A stretch of 58,582 bases of DNA, from assembly GCF_005845035.1 (NCBI RefSeq), contig NZ_SPFO01000013.1, forward strand, positions 1-58,582, in the 5' to 3' direction. The notes beneath the pieces are model-generated. The model was given only the letters and a program-made list of their open reading frames with translations, had not been told where the DNA came from and did no database searches. Below, piece after piece: positions 9,177-17,477 of the stretch. Made by a program: the position numbers and the translations under genes. The first letter of the stretch is position 1. Every line of letters begins with the position of its first letter. The stretch comes from Collinsella aerofaciens (GTDB taxonomy: Bacteria > Actinomycetota > Coriobacteriia > Coriobacteriales > Coriobacteriaceae).

Positions 9177-10673
9177 CTAGTCCTGGGTTTTGATACTCGG
9201 CAGCAGGATCTGCGCGAGGTAGTCGGTCTCGAGTTTGGTCGCGGCGTCTGCGTTGCCGTCTTTGCCAACCAGGTCGTTCTTGATCTGGCTATAGGTGTAG
9301 CGGTTGCCGGTCGTAAGCTCGACAAGCTCAATGGCCGTGTCCATGGGGTAGGTTGACACGGGGTTCTGCGTCCGTCCGTTGATGGTCTGGGGCACCACGT
9401 ACGGATAGACGGGGCCGCTGGCGTAGACGGTATAACCGTTGCCTAGATTGGCCGCGCCCAAAACCGTATCGCCTTCATCGGGCGTAAAGCTCTCGCCCTC
9501 GCGCACCGCAACGAGCGTCACGAGCGGCGTATTGGCGTCGTCGCCCAGATAGATGCATAGCGTGCTTCCGTTTTGCCAAGTTGCGACCTTGCCGTACCAC
9601 TCGACGGGAATATCGAGCTGGTAGAGGTCGGTTGCCTTGTGGCGAGCGTCAGCATCACGGGACGCCTGTGCCTTTTGCGCGCTCACGGCATTGACGGCGG
9701 CGTCGCGCCGCGCGGTTGCTGCCTGCTGGAGCACTTTGGCAGCCGCGGCGGAGCTCGCACCGCCCTCCTCGGCATACTTGGCGGCGGCATCGATCTGGTC
9801 GTCAGTCACCGTGTCGGCCGAAGGCACCTTGAGCTTAAAGGTGGCCTGGGCACTTAAATCCTGTCCATCGCTCTTAACGGTGACCTGCGTCTTGGTGGTC
9901 GGGACGGTATAGATGGTGCCGTCGGCCGCGATGGGGGAGGCAGCGATGGAGAGCGTGTAATCGCCGGGCAGCAGTTTGATGCCGCGGCCGTGCTCGTCAA
10001 CGTAGAGTGTTTCGCTCACAGAAGAGCCGTCGGAGTCCTGGCCACTCACCTGCACGGGGATCTTTGAGCCAGTGGAACAGTCGAGGCCCGCGGCCTGCAC
10101 GCCAATCTGCACTGACATCATCGTGTGGGCATTGGCGGCGACAGTGGCAGCCTGCTCTTGCTGATATCCGTTCCAGGCAGCATAGCCTGCGCCGCCGGCG
10201 ACGAGCGCGACGGCCACAACGCCGGCAACCATCAGGTTGCGGCGCTTGGGCGACATCTTGCGATGGCGAACTTCGGCCTCGCGTGCCGAGGGAACGGATG
10301 GTAGGGGAATATCGCCCATGGCGATGGTCTCGTCCACGGCTGGTGCGGAACCCAGGCCAGGAAGCTCGCGGGTCAGCGAATCCTCGGCCGGTAAGCTGTC
10401 GAGCAAGACGGTTTCCTCGCCCGTGTCGGATTCGGGCTGGTTGCCGGCCTCGCTTTCGGTGTCTTCGTGATCTGCCTCATCCTCGGCAGGCTCAACGTCG
10501 CCTGCATCCTGATCATCGGATTGCGCCTCGGTTTCCGGCTCATCCTGCACATCAACGCCCGAATCGTCAAACGCAATCTCATCGAGTGAAATCCGGTCTA
10601 AGCTCTCCAAGGCCTCAGCGCAAGCTTCTGCATCTTGGGCCGCATCCTCTTGGCCCATCGTCTCATCTTTCAT
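9177..10673 (-). CDS. Acidic single-span membrane protein of unknown function
   Basis: 498 residues with no family recognised. Residues 1-135 are strongly acidic and disordered, with repeated Asp/Glu/Gln stretches. A basic patch (HRKMSPKRRN) is followed by one membrane span at about 148-168 (VAGVVAVALVAGGAGYAAW). The rest is extracytoplasmic: a beta-rich segment with two cysteines that starts near residue 185, an alanine-rich helical stretch, and a C-terminal domain. The topology (acidic cytoplasmic tail, one span, large outer domain) resembles proteins controlled by Ser/Thr kinases, but that is inference. The start follows GGGGGA. It is convergent with the ATPase gene and has no operon partner. 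Confidence 0.7.
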   Translation of the reverse strand: MKDETMGQEDAAQDAEACAEALESLDRISLDEIAFDDSGVDVQDEPETEAQSDDQDAGDVEPAEDEADHEDTESEAGNQPESDTGEETVLLDSLPAEDSLTRELPGLGSAPAVDETIAMGDIPLPSVPSAREAEVRHRKMSPKRRNLMVAGVVAVALVAGGAGYAAWNGYQQEQAATVAANAHTMMSVQIGVQAAGLDCSTGSKIPVQVSGQDSDGSSVSETLYVDEHGRGIKLLPGDYTLSIAASPIAADGTIYTVPTTKTQVTVKSDGQDLSAQATFKLKVPSADTVTDDQIDAAAKYAEEGGASSAAAAKVLQQAATARRDAAVNAVSAQKAQASRDADARHKATDLYQLDIPVEWYGKVATWQNGSTLCIYLGDDANTPLVTLVAVREGESFTPDEGDTVLGAANLGNGYTVYASGPVYPYVVPQTINGRTQNPVSTYPMDTAIELVELTTGNRYTYSQIKNDLVGKDGNADAATKLETDYLAQILLPSIKTQD

Positions 10674-10800
10674 ATATCCCCCAAGCTCAATATCGGGACA
10701 ACACTGTACCCAAAAATGGAGCCATATAAAGCGCGTGCGAAATATAAGATCCGATTTAACTCGAGCGCATCGTTCGGCCGCATCCTCGCGGCGGCAAAAG

Positions 10801-10835
10801 GCCCCCGGAACGCGAACGAATCACATTCCGGGGGC
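10801..10835 (-). terminator. Terminator after the DUF5692-like gene
   Basis: GCCCCCGGAA (10801-10810) and TTCCGGGGGC (10826-10835) form a 10-bp stem. Read on the minus strand it is followed by CTTTTG, so it fits the end of the minus-strand gene starting near 11.9 kb. Confidence 0.65.
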
Positions 10836-10906
10836 TCTACAATGCGTTGAGTTGCGCGGAGCCGGCTATGCTGCTTCGTGCTCAAGCGATGTCTGCGCCA
10901 GGCGCG

Positions 10907-11860
10907 TTACTCGGCGTGTGCGTAATCCACCTTGGCGCGGCGAGCGGTAGCCTTCTCCCAATCGCTGGTGCCCTCAAAGACATCCTGCTTGTAGGGATTG
11001 CGGCCGAGCTTCTTGGCACGGTAGGCGATGTAGATGATCGCGGCGACGTTGGCGACCAGTGCGGCGATCGAGACCGCGGTGGCGGCGCCGGGGTCGAGCG
11101 TGGAGTGGGTCACAAAGATGGACTCCTCCTGGAAGTACGGGAACACCTGGGCAAACATGCACCAAATAGCAAGCGTAAAGGCGCGGTTCTGGATCCAGCC
11201 GCCCTTGTTCCAGATAAAGGCGGCGACGGTGGGCGCCAGCAGCAGCGCAAAGCCGCAGAACCAGGAGTGGGTGGGCAGGCAGTTGTAGGTGTAGCAGAAG
11301 TTCCAGATATCGTAGGCGATGATGTAGACCCAGGTCATGTCGGGCCACAGCATATCGGTCTGATCCTCGGAGGCGTAGACGCTCCACCAACCGGTCATGC
11401 AGAAGATGTTGATGATACCGGCGATGCCGTTGAACACGTTGTTCCAGCCGGCCAGCTGCGTAGCACCTTCGGAGGTGACCCAGGTGGACTCGCCCAGGAC
11501 AAAGAAGTGATAGGCGCTCTCAAAGTCGGATACGACGGCGATCATGATGTTGATGGCGACGATCACAAACGGCCATGCGCGGAACCAATGCGCCTTGCCG
11601 ATCTTTCCCCACTGGTACTTAATGGCAATGAAGCCCCAGCAACCGGCCAGCGCAGCGTATACCTTGGCGTAGTGGAACCAGCTGTTCTGGTACACATGGG
11701 TGGGGTTGGTGAGCGCCCACTCGGCACCCTGCGAAACGCCGATGGCGATGGCGACGCAGTAGATGGTCATGGCCAGCGGAGCCACGCCAAAGATGATTGC
11801 CGCGCCCAGCTTAGTGCGGCGGCCGACCTCGTTGAGCACGATCAGGCCAATAAAGACCAT
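10907..11860 (-). CDS. DUF5692-like multi-span membrane protein, 5' end frameshifted
   Basis: 317 residues are readable, with about eight hydrophobic segments and many aromatic residues. It resembles the DUF5692 family of integral membrane proteins of unknown role. The open frame from ATG 11860 lacks a ribosome site and begins inside a membrane helix. Upstream in the same frame the codons continue a sensible helix (YLIHWAGWA) back to about 11888, then meet a stop. A well-placed ATG with AAGGAG lies at 11913 but is one base out of frame, so a single-base loss near 11885 is the simplest reading. It is either a real frameshift mutation or a sequence error. A TetR gene lies just upstream on the same strand. 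Confidence 0.75.
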   Translation of the reverse strand: MVFIGLIVLNEVGRRTKLGAAIIFGVAPLAMTIYCVAIAIGVSQGAEWALTNPTHVYQNSWFHYAKVYAALAGCWGFIAIKYQWGKIGKAHWFRAWPFVIVAINIMIAVVSDFESAYHFFVLGESTWVTSEGATQLAGWNNVFNGIAGIINIFCMTGWWSVYASEDQTDMLWPDMTWVYIIAYDIWNFCYTYNCLPTHSWFCGFALLLAPTVAAFIWNKGGWIQNRAFTLAIWCMFAQVFPYFQEESIFVTHSTLDPGAATAVSIAALVANVAAIIYIAYRAKKLGRNPYKQDVFEGTSDWEKATARRAKVDYAHAE

Positions 11861-11976
11861 GGCCCAGCCGGCCCAGTGGATAAGGTATCGCTACCCCAAA
11901 CATCGAACAGCATGCTGCTCTCCTTTCACACGCCCGCGGCCCCTCTTCTGATCGCGGGCAGTTTGGCCAAATGTCG

Positions 11977-12639
11977 TCAGTTCTGGGGCTTGCGCTCCGG
12001 ATACTTGGCGGTATAGCCCTCGATGTGGAGTGTCGAGGCGATGATTTCCTTGACCGTTTCGTCGGGCACATCGGGGTGCGTGCGGATATACATCAAAAGA
12101 CCCATGATGAGGGTGTAGAACGTCTCGTAGACATGGTCGATGCGTAGCTCATGATGGGCGACAAAATCCACTACGGTGGTGTCGCAGATATACTGCGCCA
12201 CGCGCTGGACCACGTTGTGCAAAAAGCCGCCGTAGAGCGCGCCGCTGCTCGAGGTAAGCGTGCTCGGCAGCTCGTGGCCGCTGGCGACCAGGCGCTTAAA
12301 GAGCGGGGCGACGGTGTCGAGCGCGCCCTCGATATCACCGACGGTGCGGTCGGCGTTCCACCGCTCGAGTTCGGAGATAAAGCCGTCGATCGCCTCGTCC
12401 ATAACAGCGGTGACGGCGGCGTCCATGTCGGCGAAGTAATGGTAGAACAATGAACGCGTGCAGCCGGCTCGCTTGGTCACGGCCGATACCGATAGGTGGG
12501 ACACGCCCAGCTCGGAGCTTACGGTGCGCACGGCATCGAGGATCTCGCGACGGCGTTCGTCGCCCGTCAGGCGCTTTGCCGCGCTATCGGATGCGGGGAC
12601 GGCATCGACCACAGAGGTACCTGCTGTGTTGTTGCCCAT
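11977..12639 (-). CDS. TetR-family transcriptional regulator
   Basis: 220 residues. An N-terminal helix-turn-helix (about residues 28-75, with SVSAVTKRAGCTRSLFYHYF as the recognition region) precedes a helical ligand-binding domain. It is divergent from the Fe-S/FAD oxidoreductase at 12828. Two TTGAC-N5-GTCAA palindromes lie in the shared gap, so it probably represses that oxidoreductase, itself, or both. The DUF5692-like gene follows 63 bases downstream (11913 start) and may be in the same transcript. The ligand is unknown. Confidence 0.93.
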   Translation of the reverse strand: MGNNTAGTSVVDAVPASDSAAKRLTGDERRREILDAVRTVSSELGVSHLSVSAVTKRAGCTRSLFYHYFADMDAAVTAVMDEAIDGFISELERWNADRTVGDIEGALDTVAPLFKRLVASGHELPSTLTSSSGALYGGFLHNVVQRVAQYICDTTVVDFVAHHELRIDHVYETFYTLIMGLLMYIRTHPDVPDETVKEIIASTLHIEGYTAKYPERKPQN

Positions 12640-12697
12640 GTTTTGCCGCCTTTCATCCTCTTTTGCCTGACCGTTCGCCTAACAGTCTTGAATATTG

Positions 12698-12735
12698 TTG
12701 ACGGTTCGTCAATACTATTTTTGACACAATGTCAA
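12698..12735. promoter_or_regulatory. Paired TTGAC-N5-GTCAA palindromes, likely TetR operators
   Basis: TTGACGGTTCGTCAA at 12698-12712 and TTGACACAATGTCAA at 12721-12735: two 15-bp palindromes with centres 23 bp apart, near two helical turns. They lie between the divergent TetR and oxidoreductase genes, as expected for an autoregulated TetR switch. Confidence 0.7.
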
Positions 12736-12827
12736 CAATGGCGGGTGAACGGCATGGGGCATGCCCGGCCTGCAAAAAAAGAGGGGCGCTGCGGCCTCGT
12801 CGGGCTGTGGCAAGAGAAGGGACAACC

Positions 12828-15605
12828 ATGATTCTCAACGGACCGGGGATTAGCTACACCGAGCCCGACATCGGTTCGGAGTTCGTGCCGCCGCTGCCGG
12901 AGCATCCGCGCGAGGCCATCGTCAAGCTGTGCGAGCACTGCACCAACCGTCTGCTGCATCGCGATGAGCTGCTGGGCTACGAGTACTGGTCGTTTGCCGA
13001 GGCCGCGACTGACGAGCAGGCCGAAGTGCTCTGCAAGATGAAGATGCGCCGTCCCTATACGCTGCCCGAGATGGTCAAGCTCACCGGCATGACCGAAGCC
13101 GATATCGAGAAGATGCTCGACGATATGAGCTACACGGGCCTGCTCGAGTACAACTGGGAGAATCCCGAGCGCGCCAAGCAGTGGGTGCTGCCCATGCTGG
13201 TGCCGGGTTCCGCCGAGTTCCTCAACATGCGCGTGAGCCAGCTCGACGAGCACCCGGTCTATGCCAAGTTCTTTGAGCAGGCGTCCAAGGGGCCGCTGTC
13301 CAAGGCTACGCCGATGGTGCCGCCCGGTGGCGCCGGCATCGGCATGCACGTCATTCCGGTCGAGAAGGCCATCGACGCCGCGAGCACCTCGGTGCCGATC
13401 GAGCATATCGAGCACTGGCTCGACAAATACGATGGCAAATATGCCGCCAGCACCTGCAGCTGCCGCGCGAGCCGTCGCGTGATGGGTGAGGGCTGCGCCG
13501 ACGACCCCGCCGACTGGTGCATTGCCGTGGGCGATATGGCCGACTATGTGGTTGAGACCGACCGCGGCCATTACGTGACGCGCGACGAGGTCTACGACAT
13601 CCTGCGCCAGGCCGAGGACAACGGCTTTGTGCACCAGATCACCAATATCGACGGCGAGAACAAGATCTTCGCTATCTGCAACTGCAACGTCAACGTGTGT
13701 TATGCCCTGCGCACCTCTCAGCTGTTCAACACGCCCAACCTGTCACGCTCGGCCTATGTCGCCAAGGTCGAGAAGGACAAGTGCGTGGCCTGCGGTCGCT
13801 GCGTTGAGGTGTGTCCGGCCGGCGCCGCCAAACTGGGCCAGAAGCTCTGTAGCAAAAAGGCCGGTGGACAGGTGCCCGAGTATCCGCGCCAGGAGCTGCC
13901 CGATGCCACCAAGTGGGACCACACCAAGTGGTCGCCCAACTACCGCAACGACAACCGCATCGAGACGCACGAGTCCGGCACCGCTCCCTGCAAGACGGCC
14001 TGCCCCGCGCACGTTGCCGTTCAGGGCTATTTGAAGCTCGCGGCGCAGGGTCGCTATGACGAGGCCCTAGCACTCATTAAGCGCGAGAACCCGCTGCCCG
14101 CTATCTGCGGCCGTGTGTGCAACCGCCGCTGTGAGGATGCCTGCACCCGCGGCCGTGTGGACGCCGCCGTGGCCATCGACGAGGTCAAGAAGTTCATCGC
14201 CCAGCGCGATCTGGATGCCGCGACCCGCTATGTCCCACCTGTGGTGACCCCAACGCGTGCCGGCGGCTTCGACCAGAAGATCGCCATCATCGGCGCCGGT
14301 CCGGCCGGTCTGTCCTGCGCCTTTTATCTGGCCGAGAAGGGCTACAGGCCCGTCGTGTTCGAGAAGAACGAGCACCCGGGCGGCATGCTTACCTACGGCA
14401 TTCCCAGCTTTAAGCTGCAGAAGGATGTTATCGAGGCCGAGGTCGAGGTCATTCGCCTGATGGGTGCCGAGTTCCGCTATGGCGTGGAAGTCGGTCGCGA
14501 CGTGACGCTCGACGAGCTGCGCGCGCAGGGCTTTAAGGCCTTCTACGTTGCCATTGGCTGCCAGGGCGGCCGCCTTGCCGGCATTCCGGGCGAGGATGCC
14601 GAGGACGTGACCGTAGCCGTCGACTTTTTGCGCGAGGTCAACAGTGGCAAGATCGACGCGTTGCCCGGCCGCACCATTGTGGTGGGCGGCGGCAACGTGG
14701 CTATCGACGTTGCCCGCAACGCCTGCCGTCTGGGTTCTGAGCACGTTGAGATGTTCTGCCTGGAGAGCGAGGCCCAGATGCCCGCCAGCGAGGAAGAACG
14801 TCGCGAGGCCGTTGAGGACGGCGCGCACATCAGCTGCGGCTGGGGCCCCAAGGAGATTCACTTGGACGAGGCCGGTCGTGTGTGCGGTATCACCTTCAAG
14901 CGCTGCACGCGTGTCTTTGACGACGAGGGCCGTTTTGCGCCCGAGTACGACGAGAACGACCTGCGCCGTGTCGATGCCGACCGTGTCGTCATGTCGATTG
15001 GCCAGTCCATTGTGTGGGGCGACCTGCTGGCTGGCTCCAAAGTGGAGCTCGGCCGCGGCCAGGGTGCCCTTGCCGATCCCCAGACCTACCAGACCGCCGA
15101 GCCAGACATCTTTGTGGGCGGCGACGTCTACACCGGCCCCAGCTTTGCCATCGACGCCATCGCCGCCGGCCACGAGGCCGCGGTGTCCATCCATCGCTTT
15201 GTGCAGCCGGGCTCCACGCTCACCATCGGCCGCAACCAGCGCCGCTACACCTCGCTCGACCGCGACGATGCCGTGATCGAAAGCTACGACAACGCGAGCC
15301 GCGAGGTTGCCCACGTGGACCGCGAGCGCGAGAAGGCTGCACCGTTTAGCGAGTATGTTGAGACCTTTTCCGAGGAGCAGGTGCGCGCCGAGACCGCCCG
15401 CTGCCTGGGCTGCGGCGCCTCGATCGTCGACCCCAACAAGTGCATCGGCTGTGGCCTGTGCACCACCAAGTGCGCGTTCGACGCCATCCATCTGGATCGC
15501 GACCGCCCCGAGTGCTCCACGATGGTCAAATACGAGCAAAAGCTCCCAAGCCTGGGCAAGTACGCGCTCAAGCGCGCCATCAAGATTAAGTTCGGTCGCA
15601 AGTAA
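12828..15605 (+). CDS. Large Fe-S/FAD pyridine-nucleotide oxidoreductase (GltD-like)
   Basis: 925 residues. Parts in order: an N-terminal region (1-310) containing a compact cysteine cluster (STCSCRASRR) and CNCNVNVC; a ferredoxin motif CVACGRCVEVCP near 320; the GltD-type Fe-S helical domain (CKTACPAH, then CGRVCNRRCEDAC); an FAD-binding fold (GAGPAGLSC) and an NAD(P)-binding fold (GGGNVAIDVA); and a C-terminal ferredoxin (CIGCGLCTTKC). The build resembles NADPH:ferredoxin or glutamate-synthase small-subunit enzymes that pass electrons between NAD(P)H and Fe-S partners; the substrate cannot be told. I start at 12828 rather than 12729 because GAAGGGA is correctly spaced. hypA follows by 30 bases; a TetR gene is divergent. 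Confidence 0.88.
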   Translation: MILNGPGISYTEPDIGSEFVPPLPEHPREAIVKLCEHCTNRLLHRDELLGYEYWSFAEAATDEQAEVLCKMKMRRPYTLPEMVKLTGMTEADIEKMLDDMSYTGLLEYNWENPERAKQWVLPMLVPGSAEFLNMRVSQLDEHPVYAKFFEQASKGPLSKATPMVPPGGAGIGMHVIPVEKAIDAASTSVPIEHIEHWLDKYDGKYAASTCSCRASRRVMGEGCADDPADWCIAVGDMADYVVETDRGHYVTRDEVYDILRQAEDNGFVHQITNIDGENKIFAICNCNVNVCYALRTSQLFNTPNLSRSAYVAKVEKDKCVACGRCVEVCPAGAAKLGQKLCSKKAGGQVPEYPRQELPDATKWDHTKWSPNYRNDNRIETHESGTAPCKTACPAHVAVQGYLKLAAQGRYDEALALIKRENPLPAICGRVCNRRCEDACTRGRVDAAVAIDEVKKFIAQRDLDAATRYVPPVVTPTRAGGFDQKIAIIGAGPAGLSCAFYLAEKGYRPVVFEKNEHPGGMLTYGIPSFKLQKDVIEAEVEVIRLMGAEFRYGVEVGRDVTLDELRAQGFKAFYVAIGCQGGRLAGIPGEDAEDVTVAVDFLREVNSGKIDALPGRTIVVGGGNVAIDVARNACRLGSEHVEMFCLESEAQMPASEEERREAVEDGAHISCGWGPKEIHLDEAGRVCGITFKRCTRVFDDEGRFAPEYDENDLRRVDADRVVMSIGQSIVWGDLLAGSKVELGRGQGALADPQTYQTAEPDIFVGGDVYTGPSFAIDAIAAGHEAAVSIHRFVQPGSTLTIGRNQRRYTSLDRDDAVIESYDNASREVAHVDREREKAAPFSEYVETFSEEQVRAETARCLGCGASIVDPNKCIGCGLCTTKCAFDAIHLDRDRPECSTMVKYEQKLPSLGKYALKRAIKIKFGRK

Positions 15606-15635
15606 GTAGCCATAACGGGAACGGCGGAAGAAAAA

Positions 15636-16064
15636 GTGCATGAATTGGGGATCGTTTACCACATCATTCGCGATGTCGAGAATGTAGCGCGCGCTCATGG
15701 CGTGCGTCGCGTTTCGAGCGTAACGTTGCTGTTGGGCGAGGTCTCGGGCGTCGTTCCCGACTTGCTGCTCGACGCTTGGCGCTGGGCAGCAGATAAAAAG
15801 CCTATCGCGCAGGGCGCGGAGCTTGTTGTGGAGCCCGTCGAGGCTGTGACGCATTGCGAGGCATGTGGCCGCGACTACGCGACGGTCGAGCACGGCAAGA
15901 CCTGTCCCCATTGCGGTAGCGGCGAGACATACCTGCTGCAGGGCCAAGAGGTCATGATCAAACAGATCGAGACCCCCGACGAGGACCCGGCAGACGCTGC
16001 TCCTGACGGCCTCTCCGACGCCCCCGATGCCGTCGACGCCGCCAACCCTCTCCACATCGCCTAG
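15636..16064 (+). CDS. hypA: Hydrogenase nickel-incorporation protein HypA
   Basis: 142 residues. It delivers nickel to [NiFe]-hydrogenase large subunits with HypB. The family hallmark MHEL at the N-terminus is present, with GTG as start codon (GGAAG five bases upstream); the histidine at position 2 is the nickel ligand. Two CxxC pairs (CEAC and CPHC) form the zinc site. The C-terminus has about 30 extra acidic residues beyond the usual 113-120, of low complexity. No hydrogenase structural or other hyp gene is in the window, so its partner must be elsewhere. It is probably co-transcribed with the oxidoreductase. Confidence 0.92.
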   Translation: MHELGIVYHIIRDVENVARAHGVRRVSSVTLLLGEVSGVVPDLLLDAWRWAADKKPIAQGAELVVEPVEAVTHCEACGRDYATVEHGKTCPHCGSGETYLLQGQEVMIKQIETPDEDPADAAPDGLSDAPDAVDAANPLHIA

Positions 16065-16075
16065 GATTCCCTATA

Positions 16076-16142
16076 AGTTGCGGTGAAATAGTTCCTAAAT
16101 TCAGCCTTCTGGCTCTTAAACAAGAACTATTCCACCGCAACT
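16076..16142. repeat. GTTGCGGTGAAATAG palindromic repeat, copy 2
   Basis: AGTTGCGGTGAAATAGTTC pairs with GAACTATTCCACCGCAACT with one mismatch. It starts 11 bases after the hypA stop. Confidence 0.8.
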
Positions 16143-16393
16143 ATTTTGAGTGGTTTCATAGATCATAAGTCACGAAAATAGTCAAGCCATGTCTGTTTAA
16201 ACAAAATAGCGGCAGTACAAGCGCGTTCGCGCTTGCCTAAAATCGATATTAATGAACAGCCTGCTTGTATCTGTAAAATGCATGGCTTGATGAGCGACGC
16301 CTTGTCGTGTAATGAGTCAAAAAGCAGCAACGTAATCAATTTGTAACAAACATAGACGTTTAAACAAATAATCCAACCTTTTGCGAATTTAGC

Positions 16394-16399
16394 TATAAT
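16394..16399 (+). promoter_or_regulatory. Probable -10 box of the PTS operon
   Basis: TATAAT about 70 bases before the manX start in an AT-rich region. No good -35 partner is visible at 16-18 bp. Confidence 0.5.
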
Positions 16400-16469
16400 T
16401 CCACAATCCAAACAGGTATACTCCTTTCATGTCGTGTAGGAAATACGTAGACAAAAAGGAGGTTATGTG

Positions 16470-17459
16470 ATGGTAAGTATTGTTCTTGCTAGCCACGGGG
16501 ACTTGGCAGCTGGAATCAAGCAGACGGGCTCGATGGTCTTTGGCGATCAGCCGTCTGTTGCCGTGGTCTCGCTCGAGCCGAGCATGGGCCCCGACGACTT
16601 CCGTGCCAAGGTCGAGGAAGCAATCGCTTCCTTCGAAGACCAGGAGCAGGTGCTCTTCCTCGTTGATCTGTGGGGCGGCACGCCGTTCAACCAGATCAGC
16701 GGGCTCATCGAGGGTCACGATTCCTGGGCTATCGTCACCGGTGTCAACCTGCCTATGCTCATCGAGGCATATTCGCAGCGCTTTGACGCAAAGAACACTG
16801 CACATGCGATCGCAAAACATCTCGTGACTGAGGCTAAGGCTGGCGTGCGCGTCAAGCCCGAGTCTCTGGAGCCCGAGGAGAAGAAGCCGGCTGCGGCCGC
16901 CGCTGCTCCTGCAGGCGCCATCCCTCCGGGAACGGTCATCGGCGACGGGCACATCAAGATTGCCCACGTCCGTATCGACACCCGCCTGCTGCATGGTCAG
17001 GTGGCCACCACGTGGACCAAGCAGATCAACCCCAACCGCATCATCGTGGTTTCCGACGGCGTTGCTCACGACGAGCTCCGCAAGACCATGATCGAGCAGG
17101 CTGCCCCTCCGGGAGTCCATGCCAACGTCGTGCCCATCAAGAAGATGGCCGAGGTCGTCAAGGACACGCGTTTTGGTGACACCAAGGCCATGCTGCTCTT
17201 CGAGAACCCGCAGGATCTGCTCAAGGCCATCGAGGCCGGCGTCCACATCAAGGAAGTCAACATCGGTTCCATGGCTCACTCCAAGGGCAAGGTCGTCGTC
17301 ACCAACGCCGTCGCTATGGGCGATGACGACGTTAAGACTCTCGAGGCCCTCAAGGCCAAGGGCGTCAAGTTCGAGGTCCGCAAGGTTCCTTCGGATGCTT
17401 CCGAGGATCTCGACGCCATGTTGAAGAAAGCTAAGGCCGAACTGGCCGCTCAAGCATAG
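16470..17459 (+). CDS. manX: PTS mannose-family EIIAB component
   Basis: 329 residues: IIA domain (about 1-130), an Ala/Pro linker (EEKKPAAAAAAPAG), and IIB domain (about 160-325). It carries phosphate from HPr to the incoming hexose at the cytoplasmic face. Expected phospho-histidines are His9 (ASHG) in IIA and His175 (RLLHGQV) in IIB. The ATG at 16470 has AGGAGG seven bases upstream. It is the first gene of manX-manY-manZ-DUF956. The sugar could be mannose, glucose, fructose, sorbose or an amino sugar: the family cannot be narrowed from sequence alone. No dedicated regulator gene is adjacent. Confidence 0.93.
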   Translation: MVSIVLASHGDLAAGIKQTGSMVFGDQPSVAVVSLEPSMGPDDFRAKVEEAIASFEDQEQVLFLVDLWGGTPFNQISGLIEGHDSWAIVTGVNLPMLIEAYSQRFDAKNTAHAIAKHLVTEAKAGVRVKPESLEPEEKKPAAAAAAPAGAIPPGTVIGDGHIKIAHVRIDTRLLHGQVATTWTKQINPNRIIVVSDGVAHDELRKTMIEQAAPPGVHANVVPIKKMAEVVKDTRFGDTKAMLLFENPQDLLKAIEAGVHIKEVNIGSMAHSKGKVVVTNAVAMGDDDVKTLEALKAKGVKFEVRKVPSDASEDLDAMLKKAKAELAAQA

Positions 17460-17477
17460 TAAAGGAGGGTCCGATAC

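Larger units (their letters stand above)
16065..16469. other. Upstream region of the mannose-type PTS operon
   Basis: No gene seen. It holds a palindromic repeat (16076-16142), two PmeI-like GTTTAAAC sites at 16195-16202 and 16358-16365, and a TATAAT box at 16394-16399. The stretch is clearly AT-richer than its neighbours. Confidence 0.5.

Noticed and set aside
16163..16411. 82-residue minus-strand frame before the PTS operon
   Set aside because: Lies over the promoter region of manX with no ribosome site and no recognisable domain.
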